Of a stretch of DNA of 63,696 nucleotides, positions 21,928 to 34,639 are shown piece after piece; position 1 is the stretch's first letter, and the number at the start of each line of letters is the position of its first letter. Both the position numbers and the translations under genes were made by a program. Source of the stretch: Leucogyrophana mollusca (Eukaryota; Basidiomycota; Agaricomycetes; Boletales). The notes beneath the pieces are model-generated. The model was given only the letters and a program-made list of their open reading frames with translations. It did not search any database and was not told where the DNA came from. The stretch is taken from positions 1 through 63,696 of the forward strand of contig MU266492.1 in the NCBI GenBank assembly GCA_021014945.1. Direction: 5' to 3'.

Positions 21928-22459
21928 ATGGTTCGGCTCGTCACCCACAACCTATTGGCGTGTCATGTTAAAGGATGCACCACGAATAACTTCCCGTTGG
22001 CCTTCCAAGATGTTCAGATCGAACTACAGGAGGCCGAATTTAATCCAGAATTCGTGAAGAACCTCATCCCGAGGCTTGAATGGGGCGCTCTCGCGGATGC
22101 AGCAAAACAGGTGAATCTAGTTATATTAGATCGTCAAGGTACTCGGTCCTGACGTCCCTTTTTGCAGGTGGGAGATACATCCCTGCCTCCAGAAGAACCA
22201 GATATGATGGACGATGACCTCCTTCAAAAACTCCATCATGTCCTACTCGAAGTATGTGATTCTCCTTGTTACTAGAGTCATACAGATACACAATTCAAAC
22301 AGATACATGTAATCGAAGGCGCAATGGTTTGTCCTAATTGTAAACATGTATATCCTATTTCCAACGGTATCCCGAACATGGTGAGGATATGTTCTGCCCT
22401 TGCTCTCGCGCCTACTAAACTGTACCTCCCAGCTTCTTGCAGAGCACGAAATCGGTTAA
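21928..22459 (+). CDS. TRM112: Multifunctional methyltransferase subunit TRM112
   Basis: Small zinc protein that activates several methyltransferases (tRNA Trm9 and Trm11, rRNA Bud23, eRF1 Mtq2). Four exons: MVRLVTHNLLACHVKGC..., then VGDTSLPPEEPDMMDDDLL, IHVIEGAMVCPNCKHVYPIS and LLAEHEIG ending at 22459, about 124 residues as usual. Four zinc-ligand cysteines are visible as ACHVKGC and VCPNC. NGIPNMLLAEHEI is the conserved C-terminal strand. Confidence 0.93.
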
Positions 22460-23221
22460 TTTATTGCTTTGTATAGTCTCGTCACCGTTAATTATCGATG
22501 CGAAGGAGTGTCAACTTTGATCCGAGCCTGCCTCCCCTCCCCGAGGGCGCTTTACGTCTGACTGCACAGATAATTTCACTATCCGTTTTCGCCTTCGTGA
22601 CCTTCGCTGCGCTCCTGGGTCCTCGTGGACCATGGTTTCGAAGGCACCTTTATCACGGCTCCAGTCCCTATTTTGATATGTTAGTTTGCTACCTCCGCCA
22701 GGTAGCTGGACATATGGTCGACATATTTCGCACCGACCATACCCTGTCCAGTCGAACTGCAAGATCGTTCCGTGCTACAAAATTGATTTGGAATAGGGGG
22801 CCGCAGACGTATACTTCAAGAAGGTGAGGACTACGTCGATGGCGTATGGTCTTGCACGCTGGATGTACCTACCTTCGCCACCATTGAACCATGTTCGGCA
22901 CCCAGTCCGCACACACTGAGTGATAAAAAGAACAGTGCGAGGGAAGTAATACCAACGACTCTATCAGACCCCTTACCGGCAATCTGTCTTGACCTCAGGC
23001 AAGCAGTAGCTGAGGCCAGGTCGTTTACTGATCATATTATTCAGCTAAGTACAATGCTAAGTATGGTATGAAGAAAAGATCGATAGCAGGTGGTTCCGTA
23101 TGATGGTGTAGCAGGTATGTACGTCAATCGGATATATCTAGGGTATCTATTCAAGTATCAGCACGACATGTAAAAGTTAAAGACAGCAAAACGATCAATG
23201 AGCCCAATATTATGTCCCTTG
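22460..23221. other. Intergenic interval, nothing recognised
   Basis: 762 bp between the convergent stops of TRM112 (+) and the F-box gene (-). A 109-codon plus-strand frame at 22498-22827 shows no domain and no start context. Confidence 0.5.
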
Positions 23222-25097
23222 TTACCCCCTTTTGCGAAACCAAATACCGTATATCACGCTCTCCGCATCCTCTTCGTATCCTCCCGTAACGCCGTCGGAG
23301 GGAGGCCTAGTGAAGGTGAAAGCGATATCGTGGAGCGACGGACACTGTTTCGTCCACGTTTTAGCGTGCATCTTCTCGGCGCCTTGCCCAACAAACTCAT
23401 GCGTCAGCGCCTGTCCAAGCGGCGACGAGATTGACATAGAAAATGATGAACGTGCGGGGGACGGGAGTGGTGGGAATGGGAAATTGTGCGGAAGAACTGG
23501 CAGCGACTGTGTTTGTGGGGACCGACAAGGAGTAGTGAGTTTGAGTTTGCGGAGACCCCGGAAGCGAGGCATGACAGAGTCAATGATTTTGTACAGTGTC
23601 TGAAAAGCCGTAGCGCGAATGTGAGATTCGTAGGGAAAGCAATTCGGGGAGTAAAATCGCGCATACCTCGGCAGCTTCTTCGTCCATCCACTCAGCTTCA
23701 ATTTCAAGAGCTGTCAGCTGTTGTGCACCCTCAGAAACTTCCTCAGTGAGCGCGCCCCCAACCGCTCCCAAGAATTTTTCTGCAGTCCTTTTGTCCACTT
23801 CTTGTCCAAAAACAATTTTCATTTCAGCAACTCCCTTTAGCGCACGCGCAACCGCAGCGGGACGTAGCCCCGTGTAGAGGGTGGAGTGTACATTCAAAGT
23901 TACACTATGGAGTGGGCTCCATAGTAAGTTGGCAATGGCAATTGCCAGCTCCGGAGGCGCATGCAAGTGCTTGAGGGACTTCAAGAGCTTACGAGACGTT
24001 TGGAGAGCATTTGGGACGTTCCTGGTGATAGACGTGCTGGTGCGGGGTATCTCTTGAGTGTCTTTGAAATCGTTGTTTCCTTCGGTGAGGTTGGGAAAGG
24101 ACAGAGTGGAAAGCTGGGTATAATACGGAAGTGAGGAGAGGATGTCGGTTTGTTCCTTCTGGGATAATTCTTGAGATGTAATCGTCAATTGTTGCAGGCG
24201 ACTGATATTGATATTTTGGGGCAATGTAGCTTGAACAAACACTGGCGGAAACGAAGGGACGGAAACGGAAACGAGGTTACGCATTTTTCGCAGGGCAGCG
24301 AAGAAAAGGGATTCGTGTGACGGGTACGCGGGGGTGTTGTCGCTACCAGGCTGTAAAAGAGAGGAAGTCGGCCAAGAATGACAGGTGAGGGTATGAACAA
24401 TTCCCGCAAGTTCCTGGTTTGTCGCAAGGATTCCGAAGAGATAATCAATACGTCCATCACCGATCGTCGCCAAGTCGAGTGTGCGATAGAGTGTGATTCG
24501 GGAAACAGCACAAAGGACACGCGACGTGAGCGCGACAGAGCAAAGATCGTGTGGGGAGAGGAACAGCAGTATGCATTCCAGAATCTCCCCAGGTATTTCG
24601 CAAATGTGGACAGGATGCGGCTGAAAACGAGCTTCGTGCGCTCTCCGCAGTCCAATTAGCGAGGTGCTGCTCATGGTTAGCGCATTAGCACGTCCCATAT
24701 CTCCATCCTCCTCCCGATCAGGTTTTCCGGGGAAGTCTGTGGGTGCAAACGGATACGGCTGCGGTGATTCGAGTGAGCTTGCTCTGCGTCCGAGTCCGCT
24801 GGGTCTCCTAATATCTGGTGACGCAGGCGACGAAGATCTGCTGGAGGACCGTGAAATACGCGCAGTCGTTCTCCCATTCGTGACAGCAATATTGCTCTGA
24901 GGTCCATTCCTTGATGATGCGTTGGATTCGCGTTTTCTGCGCGGTGAAAAGAGTGTGGTTACGCGTTGAAAAACGCCTTCTGCTGATAATTTCCTCCGAA
25001 CGGCGGGAGGGTCAGCCAAGCTAGACGTTCCAGGATAATTTTCCAGATTATTCATACTGCCAACTGGCGCCGGAATACGACTAGAGACGAAAGGCAT
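23222..25097 (-). CDS. F-box protein
   Basis: Substrate-receptor-type protein for SCF ubiquitin ligases. Start ATG 25097 (MPFVSSRIPAPVGSMNNLEN); the frame is open upstream to 25181 but this ATG gives a cleaner start. A Ser/Arg-rich disordered region (ISRSSSRSSSPASPDIRR) precedes the F-box at about residues 160-205: CEIPGEILECILLFLSPHDL, CSVALTSRVLCAVSRITLYR. The rest is leucine-rich and LRR-like without clear periodicity. One intron joins DEEAAE to TLYKIIDSVMPRFRG, donor near 23667 and acceptor near 23600. Stop at 23222 after YGIWFRKRG. Target unknown. About 600 residues. Confidence 0.82.
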
Positions 25098-25635
25098 GAT
25101 GGGAGCTTTGCATAACAGAATACAGAAGGAAACAGATATGAAAGCCAATGCATCAGTATTTATACTTGAACCTTGCCGCAAGATCTGCAGTTTTCGGTTT
25201 ACCCATGGCTACGATCTCGTTGTGAGGAAGAAGCTGATCAGCCGACGGTCTGGGAACTTTTCAGATCACTGATGCAAGTCTGCCGTATACCACCATAACT
25301 TTAAGTCAACTACAAGGAAATAGGCGGTCAGTGTACTGACGACTTGTAAGCGACATAGCAATAATATTAACCAGTATATATGTAAGTTGGTCAGATCTTG
25401 AGTTGGCTTCATAGATACTTATCGCTAATGACCAACACTAAGAACCTGTGCTGGAGGCCACGGGAGCTGACACCGTACGTATGAAAAAGCGGAGGCTATT
25501 GTTGAGCCCTGGCCAAACTCTCAAACGTAATGGGAAGAAATGAAGGGAGGTAGAATGGGTAAGTGCAAGGCCATCAAGAAAGCCAAGAAACCAGAAAGTC
25601 GCCACTGGGCCGTCATATACCCAAGCATCGTCGCA
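25098..25635. other. Intergenic interval, nothing recognised
   Basis: 538 bp upstream of the F-box start and downstream of the membrane-protein stop. No supported frame. Confidence 0.5.
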
Positions 25636-27406
25636 TCAGAGGCGGATGAATGCATGGTCGTAAGGAGGCGGAAGCTCGATTACTGGGGCCTGTGACCTCC
25701 CACCAATTGCTCCATTTCTTCGTCGCAGAGGAGCAATTCGTGAGGGGCGAACGGTAGCTTCGCAAGGAAAGTCAGGTGTAGAGGCGGTCTGGACGGGGGT
25801 GTAGCGCGTAGCTACGGGGGGATATGTCAGCGAAGGGGCGAGACGCAGTTGAGCTGAGCTGTCTCCGGCAGAGGGTGACCCGTGTCCTGCTCTTGGACCA
25901 CCGGAATCGATTATCATGACTTGATCTGCAGATCGTGGTGAAGGTGGCGTAGTCAACGAGAAGGGGCCAGTAGGACGTGCGGGCGGAAGAGGGATGTCCA
26001 TGAACGGCCTTATCGCATATAGTGCACGGTGTTTCGCCTTTCTTCTTCTCGTCCGCTTCAACCACCGCCGTACGGCAATAACGGTAGAACCAAGGACTGA
26101 ACAGATGAGCGTAGAACCGATTATAGTTGCGTTCCTTCTAGAGGGTATATGAGGATCAGGTATCGTGTTCGTAAGGAAGCAATGACTGACTGTGAGGGTG
26201 TTTCTGGTGCAAGGGCATCGCTGACGAAGGGTATTGATCGATTATAAGTATAACGCTCTTTGAAGATACGGCAAGCATGAACATACCTTGCAGGCGTCGT
26301 AGAGTTAATCTGTATATAACTTAAGCCAAGCATACTCCGATTGGAGCTGACCATGGGATTATTCTGTATCACTAGGGTATGGTTTCCCGACGAGAGTGCA
26401 TTATTGAAATATATTAAACTGGAGGACACATTCACTTGTTGAGTGTTGGGCAGCGATTGTGACGGAGATTCGTTATCTACGCTGACAAGAAACGGTGCTT
26501 GCGAAGGGTTTATAGGTCCATAAACCGCAATGCTTGCGCCTTTTCTCGAATGTCAACAAGGGAAGCAGACTCATATTTGACGGTGTTACCCTGTTGCTCC
26601 GTCAGCTGGGGGACATTGCTGGTGGTTCTCTGACTTACTGTGAAGTTGAGTTTGATGGCGCCTGTAGCAGCATTTGTAACTCTGTAGAGGACGTGAGGCG
26701 GGGCTCTGGTTTATGACATGAAGCCGCACCGGAAATCAGAATGAGAATGCCACTCGCTATTCGGCGTTGAGCAAAGGTATTGAACGGCTGTGCTCGAATG
26801 GTTGTATTCCGATGTGGTCAAGTTATCCTTGAAGTAGCTTTCAAACACAAGCTGTATGAACAAATCAGAAAAGGTAGGAGGGAAAAGGGGGAATACATCC
26901 AGACATAGTCAAGGTCTAGTATGTCTTGGTCGGGGTCTTGACTGACGTTGATCATCTCGATAGAATGGGAGCCGGCCGCCAAACCTTGACTCCCATGTAA
27001 CAAATAACCAGCCAGTGAGCTAGAATTATCCCGGATTCCTGAGTAATTGTAGACTTGACCATCCAAGATAATCTGGTATGCGCCCAATGTTGGTTGGTAC
27101 CCGCCATATAACCTGCAGCGTAACGTCAGCGCGATCACTTTTCCTGTGTGCACCAACTTTCCATATGCCTGTGCCGCTCCAGTAAAACGAAATCGAACCA
27201 CGCCCTTGTGATGCATTGGTGGCATGATAGCTTTTAGTGGCATAGTTTACAAGCGATGGATCATTTGGTGGTGCCTCCCACCACAGTGCTTGCGGAATGT
27301 AGAGCAGCAATGGGCTGAAGTTCGCCACGCTGGTGTTGAAGTACATCCTTTGGCCCTCGACGAACGCAGCTCCAGTAGGGAGGGGGGAAGCAAGAAAGCC
27401 GCTCAT
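25636..27406 (-). CDS. Single-pass membrane protein with beta-rich ectodomain and PPPY tail
   Basis: Resembles a large basidiomycete family of type I membrane proteins. Ectodomain exons: MSGFLASPLPTGAAFVEGQR, GSISFYWSGTGIW joined to YGGYQPTLGAYQIILDGQVY, GSHSIEMINVSQDPDQDILD, and VNVSSSLIYFNNALSSGNHT, with many NxS/T sites. The membrane segment ATIIGSTLICSVLGSTVIAV is followed by the basic stop RRWLKRTRRRKAKHR. The cytosolic tail is Pro/Ser-rich and ends VIELPPPYDHAFIRL, containing a PPxY motif that could bind WW-domain ubiquitin ligases of the Rsp5 type (inference). At least six exons; those between 26150 and 26900 are uncertain. No clear signal peptide was found at 27406, so the true first exon may lie upstream. 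Confidence 0.6.
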
Positions 27407-28568
27407 GATGGCTGAATCAACATGTAGATATGGACTCTCCCAGCATGAGGTAAGGCAGAGTTGCCATCATGAAGCACTGCAGAGTCTTGAAGTTGATCAA
27501 GTGTGGGAGGACAGTTGAAATTAGTAGCTGCTTCCTACTTGACGGTGCTCGTGCCCCCCCACACCGATATATTTCAGATTTCCGCAAAAGATAGGATTGG
27601 GAAGGCTGTTCAGCGGTGACTTGTCGGAGGACCTGCTCGGATCTGATAGTGTGTGTTGGTTTGAGTTTGAGCACAACCTCCACACAGGGCCTGCGCAACC
27701 CGAGCTCAAGCGATTAGTGATGAACTCTGAGGGTGGACGAGCAGAGGCGCGAGGGTACCGCAGCGTTATCTACCAAAATGGCGCATCCAGTTCGTAGGGC
27801 GAGCGGGAGTGTGCGTCCGGTCTTGATAGAGATCAAAGGCTGCGCATGGACTGTAATTAACTTGGGATCGTTTCCCGAAAGATAAGCCGGCTTGGTGTGG
27901 GTGTACGCATGTGTTCGTTGGCCGTGCTCGGTAGCTTTCCGATACCACTGAAATGGTGGGGATCTCGGTGATGAGCGCCCTTTGTGAGACTTTGCCTCTA
28001 ATTGGAATATATAAGTGGCCGTCTGGCAGGAGCCTTGGTCACACACCAGGGCATTCACACAAGTGGAGGAGTGGTAAAGCGGGCACAGGGGCCTCGCAAT
28101 TCAGGCTAGATTAGCAGTAACCTACATAAGGTCGTACTACCTCGACCGGACATGGTCGAGATGCACACATTCCCTTATGAAGCTCCAATTTGACCGAAGC
28201 TCTCATGATTTCGAGACTGAGAAGAGGTCACTCTACACAACATGGCGGGAAGCGATAGGATGAATATGAATGCCGAAGTAGCACATTACTGCCTCGGCAC
28301 GGCGACATCTGAGTCGATTGCAAAATACCGACTTGAAGGGCCTACCAGAGCTTACGGATGGTAGGCGGATTGCTGGCGTCCAGCCCGCCATAGAACGAAC
28401 AAGCATTTTCTCATGGAATCGCGTCTTATTGCACCTGACAGGCCCGCTGTAAGACGGCCACGCTTTCTCACTTGAGGGTTCACGGGATGCGCCTGAAACA
28501 TTGGGCTACATTGCCATTTCGGAGTTATTGTGATGTATACTGATCGTACAATGACAATTGTGTGCCAT
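27407..28568. other. Intergenic interval, nothing recognised
   Basis: About 1.16 kb. May contain the missing 5' exon of the membrane protein. No other feature supported. Confidence 0.4.
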
Positions 28569-31500
28569 TTACCAAGTGGTGGGGCTATAGAAAGCCGTCA
28601 GGAAGTACACTTTGACGAACACAACCAACAGCACTCACCCAAACGTCCCACTCTCTGGTATGGGAAGTAGTGCTGCACTTTGCCCATCGGCGGTGTTCAA
28701 AAACACGGTATTGCCCCACCACTTCTGAATGCTATTCAAACCAATGGTTCCGTTTGCGGGGTATTGTAGGATGAAGAAGATTAAGATGATGGACACGGCT
28801 ACTCCTGAATCCATAGCCGCTGAAAGAACGTCTGAAAAACAGTATGCGAGCTGATCAGGATGTCTCTCCTCTCGCGAGATGGGAAAAGCGCACAATTATA
28901 CTTCGTCCACCACGAGAAATGTCTCCTCCTTATAATGTACTGGAAGATGAAGCCGACGATTGCCCATGGCACATAGTTGAGCGCACTCGCAGGGGGTATG
29001 GCACCCGTACCGGTAAAGATGACGGGGAAACTGTTGGGAATGCACTGGTCAGCTTCACCCTCCTGGCCCTAAGCATAATGACCGCTCACTTGATGTAGCG
29101 CACCCAGCTGTTAGGCCACTTCAGTGAAACCAGCCAAGCAACAGTCGGGCATAAAGCGCCGATCAAGAAAAAGTACACCAGCGCTAAACGAGCTCGATCA
29201 GAGAAATGCAGAGCCGAAAGTCGTCAAACTTACCATTATAGACTTGTCCGCCTGAGAACTGCCTCTGGGGGCCGATAACTCCCCAGATGAAGCTGGCGGT
29301 GCCGAACACCTCCGTGTTGGGGCAGATAAAGCCATCTTTCTGAGTGGGATTACACATGTCCTCTATGTTGGTGAACATCCACGCTTGCACACCCAGCTGG
29401 ACTGTGCCTGCGATAACGGTTGCAACTACCTGACCCCAGAACATAGTGCGAGGAGGGATCTTCATGTAGTGTCCAAGCTTAAAGTCGGAGGCAAAAGTGA
29501 GAGCTAAATGCCTCAAATGAATCAAATGTGTCCTGAAGATGAAGAAGAGGCGAACCTTGGGACATAGTAATGTATCCCCACGTCTTGAACATCATCATGG
29601 CGATGGGACGACCAGGTAGGGCATAACCGACCACCAACTCCGTGATAACGCTAGTAGAACGAATATTCAGCGATTCTAGTCCCAAATAGGTGGGTGGGAC
29701 GAAAATTACTTGAGCCCGACTTGCTGATTGGTGATAGCTTGAATCATGCCAATCGGGATAACGTAGAAGAAGGCTATACACCCCCGTCAGCGTCAATTAC
29801 AACACTTGAGAGAAGATCAAAAGAGCTCACCGATGAGTAATGACAAGACGAACGCCCAAACAGGGAACTCGGTGTGCCAAACTTCAATCGAGATTACGCC
29901 AATCACGAACATTATAACTGTGAAATCGCGTAAACAACGTCCACATCTCGCGCGTGGAGGGGGGCACACCGAAAATAATCATATACCACCATTCCGGCAC
30001 CTGGGGATATCTGGACATCAATCTCGCATGAATATCCGGCTGCTCATGCATCGAGCGCCTGCTCTGGACCCAGATTTGTTTACGGAAGAAGAGGAAGGCA
30101 TGCATGAGCGTGGCGGTAATTGATGCAAAGGAAAGCCCGTAAGACATTGCGAATGTGGTCCTGTCAAGAACGTATTATGTACTTGAACAAGATAACAGGA
30201 ACACATTGAGACGTACGACAAGAACAGAGGGCTATATTCCTCGTACGCGGTGAGGTTGAGAGATGCATCCGCATTGGTGATCCGCGTCACATTATAGGCC
30301 GCGCCGGTATTGTCATATGATGTGCGTGAGGACATCCTAGACCACCAGAAATGTCAATGAGCCAGCTGTGCGGTATGTAAACCATCGTCAAAAACGCACG
30401 GCATGTACTTGCTGTACCACGTGTTGGTATAGTACAATGTAGGGACGAGGAACCCTGGTTGTGGAGAATTTAGCATCACGGGTAAGGTACAGATACACGT
30501 TCGGAGACCTACAAAAGAAAAAGACGAAACCAGCTGCCACATTGGCCTCGGCCCACCATGGTGTCGCCAGAGGGCTACCTTTACGATGAAAAAGTTAATT
30601 TTAATCCAGACCGCAATCAAGCTGCTCACCGATATAAGTGATCTGAGCCCAATCAAATGTGATTAAACTCATCCCCATCCCGCTCACGTAGCCGAACATC
30701 TGGTTGACTACAATGTTGTCCGGAACAATCCAGCAGACCCAGGAGAAGTAGGATACGGCCTGGAAGAGGTATCCCGGAACGAAGTACCAGATGACACCAG
30801 CTGACCACGCGTAGAAGAAGAAACGTTCGCGGGAGATACCCCCACGGGTACCCATTCCGGCGTAAGTCTGAGGGACACGATAAACTAGTGCGAGGGGCAC
30901 AAAAGCACGTTTGAAACAGACATACCTGTGCATGCAAAGTGTTGAATAAAGCACACGTGACGAGGTTAGCAGGCCAGACTTGGTAAAGGTTGTTAGAGAT
31001 TGCCAACAAAAGTCATTACCGAAAACGCACTCATTGAAGGGGGCTGTACAAGGAACCGCCGGAGAATACCGCCGATGGAAAAGCCAATGAGCTGCGTGGA
31101 CATTACAACCATCCATTGGTCTGTTGAGTTTTGTGAACGCGCAGCAAAAATGGCGACGCGGAACGATAAGCCCAGTACGTCGTGAGATGACGCCAATAAA
31201 TTAAGACATTCCGTGAGATGTTGTTGAAATGACGCATTGGCGGATCACCGGACAGTCAGGGTGATGAGTTGACCCGGCAGTAACGCCGAAAGCCGCACGA
31301 TTGACGAGGACACGAGTGGAAAGTTAATTATAGGTGTGAAGTTCCGAGGACGAAAGCGCAAATTGTCAGCTGTTGTTTAATTTATGTAAAGGGCCGGATC
31401 GCACTTACAGCTGAAGTTATACATCTGGTTATAGTACACGCGTTGAACAGCAACGATATCTGTCTGGGAGTGAAAGACAGAAACATCAGCTTGGACAGAG

Positions 31501-32264
31501 ATGCTATTGTGGAGGTCATACCGCATAGGCACTATAGGCCCCAACAGTCGCCATGATGGTCACAAGAACGTGCTCTTTGATCGCGAAGGGACCAGGATTA
31601 AGCTGCACACCGAAGACACGCCAGTTCGGCACAACCTGTGATACATTCAAGCGAGTGAGCTCCGGCAAGGGTGAAGATGTCATGGGTGCAAGGTAACAAA
31701 ACGTCCTCTGCTCGAAAGAAGTTGAAGCTCCTTACCTTCGCCCACGCCCGACCGACGGGGAACGAGAGGAGTTGTGCGGCAATGGATGAGATGGTGACGG
31801 AGGGATATCTGAAGTAAAAGAACTGATTTAATCCGGCTATGAGGATAGCCCACGCAATACCTTGAAGAGATGTGAGCAAACAACTGTCAGTATTACCTCC
31901 ATGGAAATGAAAACCCACCCATCACCCAAGCGCGAAGACTGTTTACGGGAATATCTGGATCGTCGGTGTTGGCAACTGCGGATCGCACCTCAGGGTAGGG
32001 AGAATCATCCTCTGAGAAGAGCCTGTCATCTAACAATGCCCAAAACCATACATACGAGCTTACCCAAAACCCCAACAAGGGCGTTATCACGATCGATGTT
32101 GGGGTCGTCAAAGTCAGCGATTGTCTCAAGGATGGCTTCTGTAGTTGGTCTCAGCTACTCCGTATCCAGTGAACATCAACGTCAGCGCACACACCTTCGG
32201 CTTTGACATCAGCCTTCTCGAACTCTGTCGGGCTATATCGACTTTCTTCGGAGCCACCACCCAT
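28569..32264 (-). CDS. OPT-family oligopeptide transporter, paralog A
   Basis: Proton-coupled plasma-membrane importer of small peptides (PT clade of the OPT family), with about 14-16 membrane helices. Start ATG 32264 ([20 protein letters not shown]). Family markers in order: [69 protein letters not shown] (NPG motif), [96 protein letters not shown] (KIPPR motif), HFSWWTKYN, and a tiny last exon giving the end PTTW. I checked most junctions and found no stop or frameshift. It has more introns than paralogs B and C, several interrupting blocks that are continuous in those copies. Confidence 0.88.
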
Positions 32265-34639
32265 GTCGAATTAGTGTAATAACAGTCTTTAAGACTGCGA
32301 AAGGAGAGGTTCTGAGGAAGTGGGAACCTGAGCAGAATAAGAGGGGGCCCGTGGCCTTCTTGTAGTGCCTCGGATACAAAAGTTCGCAAGAGTCCATGCT
32401 GATAAGACAACTCGCATGCGCAAGGTATTTCCGACCAGAGTATTTGTGGGCCCCTTTTCCATGGAGTGAAAATCGAACGGACAGCAAGAACCCGGCCACC
32501 TGGCAAGGGCTGAGAATGTATACACCGAAACTGAAACATCCCATGTAGTTGATGGCTAGTCGGCGTCCATATTCGCTCCTATTTTGGCTCTTGAAGCCTT
32601 TTCGAGGCCTACGTAGCATGAGGCACAACGGGGGAGGAACGAAAGAAGAATTTGTATTAATAGGATATCGGTGAGAGACGAAGTATCGGACCACATTATC
32701 TTTCGCAGTGGTGCCCAATTGCGTGAGGTAAGCACGCACCCTATGCATTCTATGGAGAGCTGACCGCAATGTAGAGATAACGGTGCGACATAGGCTCCAC
32801 TGTCGGCGTTTTGAGAGAACGAATGGCGATTGCCGTCGCAGATCCGGAAGGTCACAGAGTTTTTGCTCGTCCTTCCGGAGGCCAGTTCGAGCTTAGTTGT
32901 TATCTTCAGCACATCAATAAGGATTCTTGGCAAGCAACCACAGGAGGAAACCAGCATACACACCACGAAAACCATGATATCTCCGAAGCACGTAGCGGCG
33001 TTTTGAATTGAATTGCAAAGTGTGGAAAGGGCGCACTGATTTTTGTCGCAATGTGTACCATTTCAACGTCTACTTTTACTCCCTGAGTATTTGGCCGACG
33101 GCGACAATGTGGTTGACCAACAGACGTGCTGGGACGTCCCAGTCGGGTTTGCGATTAAACAAGCCACCAACTGATTGCGTAACTTGACAAGCGGGTCTGA
33201 ACAGATTTGAACCCTGCGGAATATCAAGACTCTACTGTTAAGTAGCTTCTGTTTGTGGCCTCCAAGTCGCGTCACCAACCAACTTGAACAATCCAGCTTA
33301 ATCCAGTTCCAAGGTTGTATGATGCAGCCACATGGGGCGCCCTGGACGCTGGTGATCGCCTAATAGCACAGCCTTTCGAAGATGTTGGCGACTTTGTTGC
33401 GGAAATGTTATGATGATCAAAGCTTCTCAGTAATAAATCCTCCGGGGTTACCATCAAGTCAACGCCCTGAGGTCAACTGGGCCAACTGAAGCATGATTTC
33501 ATCGCCCCTGAGCCACTCAGCCGTTCTCAAACCTGTCACCTGTTCATTTATCAAGCTGGGCGCGGCGCATTCTATTCCCGTCGTACATTCCCCACGAGTC
33601 GGCGCGGGTATGGCCATAGTCCTATCGTGTGCGCCATATCGCAAGCTAATGGAGCCATCTTGGATCCACTCTTGCGCACCGGAGATCGGGAGCTCGTCGT
33701 TGAACCAAACCCCAAACCCCAGATACATTTGCCGTCCATGGTCCGCAGTCGCCCACAACCTCCATTGAGTATCTATATGGAAAAGATACCCAGTTGTCGC
33801 TCTATAGCACCAAGGCGGGCCCTGATTGATGTGTAGTCCTGACCCACCCTGGCATACTTGGTACGCTACACCCTAATCAGAGGCGGGCGTAAGCCGTTAC
33901 TTGGCTGGCTTATCGAGCTATCTACCTATTAACGATCCCAATAATTCCGGAGCAGTACCAAATATACGCCAATGGTCAGTTAGGCCAAGTGATTTATGGC
34001 GTTAAGCCGGTCCTGGTTATTCAAAATCTTGCCCCTCGGTGGGAGCCCCTTGACAGGCCACCCATTTTGTGATAGCTATTGGAGACCATGCGGCGGCGAA
34101 CAACTTTCCTGGAATGGTGTAATGAAAGGCAATTGCCTCATCGTTTCCCTCGTGTATCTCTAGCCTCTCGTGGGAGCATGCGAAAACACGGCTGTTTGCC
34201 GTCCTGGCCAGCGCCAACAAGGCATTCGAAGGCATCCGAAGATCTCAAGGCCATCAGCGCTAGCTCTACACAAGTATTTCAAAACTAAGACGCTGGCCTC
34301 CAGGTCTAAATTAGTCGTTGTTCGTCTTGCGGAAGGGGGAAATGTCGGGTCGGAAGTCTAAGCTAATTGTGGTTCCGAAAGGTGAACAAACTGTGATATT
34401 GCCTGTACGCTGTAGATGTAGATAGACGGATAAGACGAGAGAACGCGGCCACGGAGAGATAATCATATCCAGCAGTTTGCTATCACTATGTTATCATCGT
34501 TGATGTAGCACGAGCCGGGCGACACTGGTGGGGGATATTAGTCGTGTCCAAAAGTTCCTCCGTGCTAGAGCACAATTAGTTACAATGACGACACCCAAAA
34601 GAAAAACAAAGGTCCCACCAGCAAACCAAGCTGTATGCG
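32265..34639. other. Long interval with unassigned short reading frames
   Basis: About 2.4 kb. Two minus-strand frames look protein-like but match nothing I know: 33758-33459 (contains YLGFGVWFNDELPISGAQEW and AEWLRGDEIMLQLAQL) and 34235-34017 (contains AIAFHYTIPGKLFAAAWSPI). They may be exons of one gene or relics; no convincing joins were found. The 32975-32556 minus frame was not supported. Confidence 0.3.
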
